DNA from: Rhizorhapis sp. SPR117
GTDB lineage: Bacteria; Pseudomonadota; Alphaproteobacteria; Sphingomonadales; Sphingomonadaceae
Length of the DNA: 8,735 nt
Direction of reading: 5' to 3'
NCBI RefSeq assembly: GCF_021742065.1
Contig: NZ_JAKKIE010000097.1
Coordinates: forward strand, 1 to 8,735
Position 1 is the first letter of the stretch. Each line of letters begins with the position of its first letter. Below the pieces are notes generated by a model. That model made no database searches and was not told where the DNA came from. It was given only the letters and a program-made list of their open reading frames with translations. Shown one piece after another: positions 6,137 to 8,735 of the stretch. A program made the translations under genes and the position numbers.

Positions 6137-6461
6137 CGGATCAAGCGCCCCCTCCCCTTCGCCGTTGCTATACCGCTGTCGGCAGACAGATTCCCGCCAA
6201 TCCTTGATCGTAGCGCGGCAGGCCGATTGCGAATCAGATCGAGGCGAGAGCATCGGGTCATCCTTCGCACCGCCGTTGCTGATTGACGCACCTGGGCGGC
6301 TCCCCCTGCCTCATGCGGGTTCGGGCCTTCGGCCCCAAGCAGAAAACCGGCGCTGCGCGCCTACGGTTTCCGCAAGCGGACCCACCGTTTTTCAGCTTGC
6401 CCGCGTCAGGGGGGCCACCCCTCCAAAGTGCGTCAGCAACGACAGCACGAAGGAACGGACC
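6137..6461. other. Intergenic leader upstream of ssb; no convincing gene
   Basis: These 325 bases are GC-rich with several open frames on both strands, but none has both an SD and protein-like composition. The frame in phase with ssb is open from 6165 yet gives an Arg/Pro/Ser-rich sequence, unlike any SSB N-terminus. Visible elements are a small hairpin (6323-6335), a 10-base repeat CGCCGTTGCT (near 6159 and 6271), and AAGGA at 6450-6454 serving ssb. Long leaders before ssb are common in alphaproteobacterial integrative elements. Confidence 0.5.
6323..6335. repeat. GGGCC-TTC-GGCCC hairpin
   Basis: A five-base-pair GC stem with a TTC loop in the leader upstream of ssb. It could act as a small RNA structure in the leader, or be a chance feature of GC-rich sequence. 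Confidence 0.35.
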
Positions 6462-6806
6462 ATGCAGAACATCGCTGAATTTCGCATTATCGGCCGCATC
6501 GGCAGCGCAGAAATCAAGGACAAGGTGGCATTTCTCGACGTCGCCGCCAACTACGGCCGCAAGGTCGGAAACGATTGGGAGGACGATACGCACTGGAACC
6601 GCGTTACCTGCTTCGGCAAGAATATCGCGCGCGCCGCAAAGATGAGCAAAGGCGACCTGGTTCACGTTACGGGCCGCGTCCGCCAGTCCCGCTACGATCG
6701 CGAGGGCCAGACGGTTTACGGCGTTGACCTGATCGCGGATCGCATCGCCGTGATCGCCAAGAACGGCAAGCCCGCTGACCACGACCGCGAGGACGCCGAC
6801 GATTGA
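6462..6806 (+). CDS. ssb: Short single-stranded DNA-binding protein (mobile-element type)
   Basis: A 114-residue OB-fold single-stranded DNA-binding protein. The N-terminus MQNIAEFRIIGRIGSAEIKD, the strand AFLDVAANYGRK, THWNRVTCFGKNIARAAKM (43-61), KGDLVHVTGRVRQSRYD (63-79) and the VYGVDLIADRIAVI strand (86-99) follow SSB order, with the family tryptophan W45. It is shorter than chromosomal SSBs (typically about 150-180 residues). It lacks the Gly/Pro/Gln-rich linker and the DDDIPF-like tip that recruits repair proteins, ending instead in the acidic DREDADD. Such short SSBs are typical of plasmids and integrative elements, where they coat single strands during transfer or replication. AAGGA at 6450-6454, seven bases before the ATG, sets the start. 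A strong hairpin follows the stop. Confidence 0.93.
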   Translation: MQNIAEFRIIGRIGSAEIKDKVAFLDVAANYGRKVGNDWEDDTHWNRVTCFGKNIARAAKMSKGDLVHVTGRVRQSRYDREGQTVYGVDLIADRIAVIAKNGKPADHDREDADD

Positions 6807-6818
6807 GGCCCGGAAACG

Positions 6819-6841
6819 GGGGCGGCGCTTCGCGCCGCCCC
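6819..6841 (+). terminator. Strong GC hairpin after ssb
   Basis: GGGGCGGCGC and GCGCCGCCCC form a perfect ten-base-pair stem with a TTC loop, 13 bases after the ssb stop. There is no T-run behind it, so intrinsic termination is uncertain, but position and stability suggest a transcript end or 3' protection. It also stands between ssb and the convergent recombinase gene. Confidence 0.6.
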
Positions 6842-6848
6842 TCTCCCT

Positions 6849-6885
6849 GGGTTATTGAGGACATAGCGTTGGTTTCCCGCTAAAC
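6849..6885 (+). repeat. Possible degenerate Tn3-type terminal repeat
   Basis: The sequence starts with GGG, contains TTGAGGACATAGCG, and ends with CCCGCTAA within about 35-37 bases. That resembles the G-rich outer and TAA-ending inner edges of Tn3-family terminal repeats, and it lies just beyond the 3' end of the recombinase gene. It is not similar in its middle to the 38-base candidate at 7591-7628, so the two are not a matched pair. Weak evidence. Confidence 0.2.
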
Positions 6886-6910
6886 AACGCCAAGTGAGAA
6901 CAAATAGGGG

Positions 6911-7480
6911 TTAAGCTGGTCGCTCGATGCCGAGGCGGCGCATTTCCCGGTAGATCGTTGATCGGCCGATACCGAGTTGGCGGGCGGCGTCCGTAGGGCT
7001 GATCCGCGCCTCCACCAACTTGATTGCGGCATCGACCTTGCTCATGTCGAGCGGCTGTCGGCCGGGGCGCTTGCCTTTGGCGCGGGCCGCGGCAATGCCG
7101 TCCTTCGTCCGCTCGGAAATCAGACGCCGCTCAAAATGGGCGATCGCCCCGAAAACGTGGAAGATCAGCTCGCCGGCGGCAGATGTCGTGTCGATTTTTT
7201 CCTCGAGACTGAGGAGCGCGATACGCCGAATGCGTAGATCCTCGACGATTGCGAGCAATTCCGCCAGTGAACGCCCGAGGCGATCAAGACGAACCACGGC
7301 CAGCGTGTCGCCCGCACGAGCATAGGCCAGCAGTTCGGCCAGCCCTGGGCGGTCCATGCTCTTACCAGACATGACGTCGCTGAAGACCTTGACCGCCCCG
7401 GCTTCCTCAAGCCGCATAGCCTGGCCGGCGATATCCTGATCGCCCGTGCTGACGCGGGCATAACCGACGATGGCGGTCAT
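6911..7480 (-). CDS. Second serine recombinase (TnpR-like resolvase)
   Basis: A 189-residue small serine recombinase of the Tn3-resolvase type. Catalytic S11 is in VGYARVSTGDQ. R64, R67 and R70 are in VVRLDRLGRS, with FERRLISERT (116-125) at the start of the E-helix. GRQPLD (140-145) links to a helix-turn-helix (about 158-181: ARISPTDAARQLGIGRSTIYREM). All catalytic residues are present. It shares the family motifs with the recombinase ending at 6136 but differs throughout, so it is a separate lineage, not a duplicate. It runs convergently towards ssb. No tnpA is adjacent, so it is an orphan resolvase, perhaps left from a decayed transposon. No clear SD precedes the ATG, but an upstream open frame ends in a TGA overlapping the start, suggesting translational coupling. 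Confidence 0.92.
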   Translation of the reverse strand: MTAIVGYARVSTGDQDIAGQAMRLEEAGAVKVFSDVMSGKSMDRPGLAELLAYARAGDTLAVVRLDRLGRSLAELLAIVEDLRIRRIALLSLEEKIDTTSAAGELIFHVFGAIAHFERRLISERTKDGIAAARAKGKRPGRQPLDMSKVDAAIKLVEARISPTDAARQLGIGRSTIYREMRRLGIERPA

Positions 7481-7533
7481 CTGACCAGCTTGATCTGCAG
7501 CCCTAACTCGAGCTCACAGCTCATCGTATACAT
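7477..7533 (-). CDS. Short coupled ORF or gene remnant upstream of the second recombinase
   Basis: From the ATG at 7533-7531 an 18-codon frame (MYTMSCELELGLQIKLVR) ends in TGA at 7479-7477, sharing the ATGA overlap with the recombinase start. The same frame is open back to about 7623 without another ATG or GTG and reads WCDHPGQRHREHEGAGRP before the methionine. Its third codon positions are mostly G or C. It may be a leader peptide, or the 3' end of a longer gene cut near the 38-base repeat at 7591. No family recognised. Confidence 0.25.
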   Translation of the reverse strand: MYTMSCELELGLQIKLVR

Positions 7534-7590
7534 CGGCCTGCCCGCACCTTCGTGCTCCCGGTGCCTCTGTCCCGGATGGTCGCACCATAA

Positions 7591-7628
7591 GGGGTCAGTT
7601 CCGGTAGGGGGCGAAATGACACCCTAAG
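7591..7628 (+). repeat. Candidate 38-base Tn3-family terminal inverted repeat
   Basis: Exactly 38 bases beginning GGGGTCAGTT, containing GGCGAAATGA, and ending CACCCTAAG. Tn3-family ends are typically 38 bases, start GGGG, contain a GAAA-type core and finish TAAG, so form and length fit well. By that convention the transposon body would lie to the right, where an IS3-family element now sits, and the five bases CATAA (7586-7590) would be one copy of the target duplication. No partner end is found in the window. Confidence 0.5.
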
Positions 7629-7720
7629 CGATCAGTCAACCACCATTCGTCATTTTGGACTTGTATCGGTTTTGTGCCGGTCACTTGAGAGTTTAACACT
7701 CGATCAAGGAGACCGACGAG

Positions 7721-7993
7721 ATGATCAAGCATACACAAGAGTTCAAGCAGGAGGCGGTGCGGATTGCGCTGACCAGCGGGCTTTCGCGTGAGCGTGTGGC
7801 CAAGGATTTGGGTATTGGTAAATCGACGCTGGGCAAGTGGCTGGCACAGTATCGGCCAACAGATTTGACCTCAGCGCCGCAGGCAGATCTGGCCCGCGAG
7901 AATGAACGGCTGCGTCTGGAGAACCGCGTGCTCAAGGAGGAGAGGGACATCCTAAAAAAGGCCACGCAGTTCTTCGCGAGCCAGCGGCCATGA
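7721..7993 (+). CDS. IS3-family transposase OrfA (helix-turn-helix protein)
   Basis: A 90-residue InsE/OrfA-type protein. The N-terminal helix-turn-helix (residues 5-45: EFKQEAVRIALTSGLSRERV then AKDLGIGKSTLGKWL) binds the element's ends. It is followed by a leucine-zipper-like coiled coil (about 57-82: LARENERLRLENRVLKEERDILKK) used for multimerisation. Length and order are normal. Start is ATG 7721 with AAGGAG about nine bases upstream (7706-7711). The gene ends TGA at 7991-7993, overlapping orfB, and carries the slippery site near its end. It is intact. Confidence 0.93.
   Translation: MIKHTQEFKQEAVRIALTSGLSRERVAKDLGIGKSTLGKWLAQYRPTDLTSAPQADLARENERLRLENRVLKEERDILKKATQFFASQRP
7954..7960 (+). 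promoter_or_regulatory. Programmed -1 frameshift site A_AAA_AAG
   Basis: Read in the orfA frame the codons are CTA AAA AAG, giving the classic IS3-family slippery heptamer A_AAA_AAG. Slipping back one base continues through LKKGHAVLREPAA into the orfB methionine with no stop, producing an OrfAB fusion. The signal is intact even though orfB is truncated. Confidence 0.8.
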
Positions 7994-8601
7994 GGTTCGC
8001 ATTCATCGATGCCTGGCGGCATCAGTGGCAGGTGGGAGCACTGTGCCGGGTGATGCGCGTTAGCGAGCGCGGCTATCGTTCATGGCGATCCCGCCCGATC
8101 AGCCAGCGTGCGCGAACGGATATGGCAGTGCTGGCCCATATCCGGGAGCAGGATAGCCTGAGCCTTGGCAGCTATGGCCGACCGAGGATGACAATGGAGC
8201 TCAAAGAGGCAGGTCTCGCTGTCGGCGAGCGCCGGGTCGGGCGCCTGATGAAGATCAATGGGATCAAGCCGGTCCGCACACGCAAGCACAAGGTCACCAC
8301 CGACAGCCAGCACCGCTTGGGCGTCGCAGCCAACTGGCTGGATGGGGATTTTGTGGCAGATATGCCCAACCAGAAGTGGGCCGGCGATATCACCTATGTC
8401 TGGACGCAGGAAGGCTGGCTCTACCTCGCCGTTATCCTCGACCTGCACAGCCGCCGTGTAGTTGGTTGGGCGGTCAGCGACAGGATGAAGAAGGATCTGG
8501 CGATCCGGGCGTTGGACAGGGCTGTACGCCTCCGTAAGCCTTGGTCAACCCCGCCAGTTCAACCTCGACCGCTTCAAGACTGGCGATCAGTGGTGTCATG
8601 A
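7990..8601 (+). pseudogene. IS3-family transposase OrfB, 3'-truncated
   Basis: The open frame gives 203 residues, but only about 1-184 are IS3 OrfB. The HTH_21-like region is present (about 15-95: SLGSYGRPRMTMELKEAGLAVGERRVGRLMK). The integrase core begins at PNQKWAGDITYVW (126-138), with the first catalytic aspartate D133, and continues DLHSRRVVGWAVSDRMK. After RAVRLRKP at 177-184 the expected HSDRGSQY block with the second aspartate, and the later glutamate, are missing. The remaining residues to the stop at 8601 are out-of-frame foreign sequence. A full OrfB is about 270-290 residues. The start ATG overlaps the orfA stop. Catalytically dead. Confidence 0.9.
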
Positions 8602-8671
8602 TGCCCCTGAGTTCGGGGCGTTGGCCGAACAAGGCGTCAAGCCGCGCACGTCTTTTGAGGACATTGCGTAA
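8540..8671. pseudogene. Unassigned coding-like remnant fused to the broken IS3 element
   Basis: Right after the IS3 break, both strands are open in the same codon phase. The plus reading (LGQPRQFNLDRF, KTGDQWCHDAPEFGALAEQG, VKPRTSFEDIA, stop TAA at 8669) looks like the C-terminus of a protein I do not recognise. The minus reading (LDALFGQRPELRGIMTPLIA then SLEAVEVELAGLTKA) resembles in pattern the middle of IS110-family transposases (an RxxELxxxxPxLxxIxxPxL-type block). Third-position GC content is similar for both, so I cannot choose. Either way it is a fragment with no start in the window. Confidence 0.4.
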
Positions 8672-8704
8672 TTGATTTAGTGTCCCGCTTTTTGGAGGAA
8701 ACCC

Positions 8705-8734
8705 CCCGACTTCAGTCGGGAAGAGGCTTCAGCC
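8705..8734. repeat. Twin hairpins with TTCA loops at the right edge
   Basis: CCCGAC-TTCA-GTCGGG (8705-8720) is followed after AAGA by GGC-TTCA-GCC (8725-8734), close to the end of the window. Adjacent small hairpins with a shared loop are typical of REP-like palindromes and of the subterminal ends of IS200/IS605-family elements. The sequence stops too soon to decide. Confidence 0.4.
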
Positions 8735-8735
8735 G

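Larger units (their letters stand above)
7673..8541 (+). mobile_element. 3'-truncated IS3-family insertion sequence
   Basis: Contains orfA and the first part of orfB with the canonical minus-one frame relation and slippery site. The left end may be the TGTGCCGGTC at 7673, since IS3-family ends begin TG and lie about 50 bases before orfA, but no right end exists to confirm it. Similarity to IS3 transposase stops at about 8541, before the HSDRG and glutamate motifs. The right end is lost and the element cannot transpose by itself. It lies just inside the candidate Tn3-type repeat, suggesting insertion into an older element. Confidence 0.75.

Noticed and set aside
6139..6209. GATCAAG and CTTGATC inverted seven-base pair after the first recombinase gene.
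   Set aside because: Arms are short and 57 bases apart; chance is the simplest explanation.
6165..6461. In-frame 99-codon upstream extension of ssb.
   Set aside because: The sequence is Arg/Pro/Ser-rich with no resemblance to an SSB, and the ATG at 6462 has a proper SD and the family N-terminus.
6258..6782. A 174-codon minus-strand frame opposite ssb.
   Set aside because: It mirrors the ssb codons, has no SD and no recognisable domain; an antisense shadow.
6854..8690. TTGAGGACAT(A/T)GCGT occurs near 6854 and 8654, each followed by a CCCGCT, suggesting repeated element ends.
   Set aside because: A 14-of-15 match is expected by chance about once or more in a window of this size, spacing to CCCGCT differs, and the second copy lies inside a possible reading frame.
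1..8735. CRISPR array, tRNA or rRNA gene, or tRNA-derived attachment site.
   Set aside because: No regularly spaced repeats and no recognisable RNA gene fold were seen anywhere in the window.

Overview
The window looks like the chromosome of a sphingomonad-type alphaproteobacterium (Sphingobium, Novosphingobium, Sphingopyxis or relatives). Evidence is the GC-rich coding sequence, the AlaC-like aminotransferase next to a class I PHA synthase and an Ala/Lys/Pro-rich phasin, and alphaproteobacterial-style accessory genes. No rRNA or tRNA gene or other decisive taxonomic marker is present, so the genus is inference.

Region 1 (1-4150) is housekeeping. An AlaC-family aminotransferase (minus strand) is divergent from phaC, the polyhydroxyalkanoate synthase, which is followed by a phasin gene. 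PhaC polymerises hydroxyacyl-CoA into storage granules and the phasin coats them. The phasin promoter carries three TGC/GCA dyads, two of them arms of one larger inverted repeat, sitting on the predicted -35 and -10. This is the arrangement expected for repression by a PhaR-type regulator, which is not encoded here.

Region 2 (about 4160-6140) is a compact accessory operon: a FitA-like ribbon-helix-helix antitoxin, a FitB/VapC-like PIN-domain toxin, an unrecognised 179-residue protein and a serine recombinase. The genes overlap or abut (ATGA overlap, 14-base overlap, SD overlapping a stop codon), so they are probably co-transcribed and translationally coupled. The promoter lies inside two inverted repeats. 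One has half-sites TGATAGCA/TGCTATCA, the same half-site sequence I recall for the Neisseria FitAB operator. The unknown third gene tied to a toxin-antitoxin pair and a recombinase is the best candidate for something undescribed.

Region 3 (about 6140-7590) holds a leader without a convincing gene, a short plasmid/ICE-type single-stranded DNA-binding protein with a strong hairpin after it, and a second, convergent serine recombinase with no transposase beside it.

Region 4 (7591-8735) is mobile-element debris. It contains a 38-base sequence with the form of a Tn3-family terminal repeat, then an IS3-family element with intact orfA and frameshift signal but with orfB cut before its second and third catalytic residues. 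After that come an unassigned coding-like remnant and twin TTCA-loop hairpins at the window edge. Regions 2-4 look like a layered insertion next to the PHA locus.
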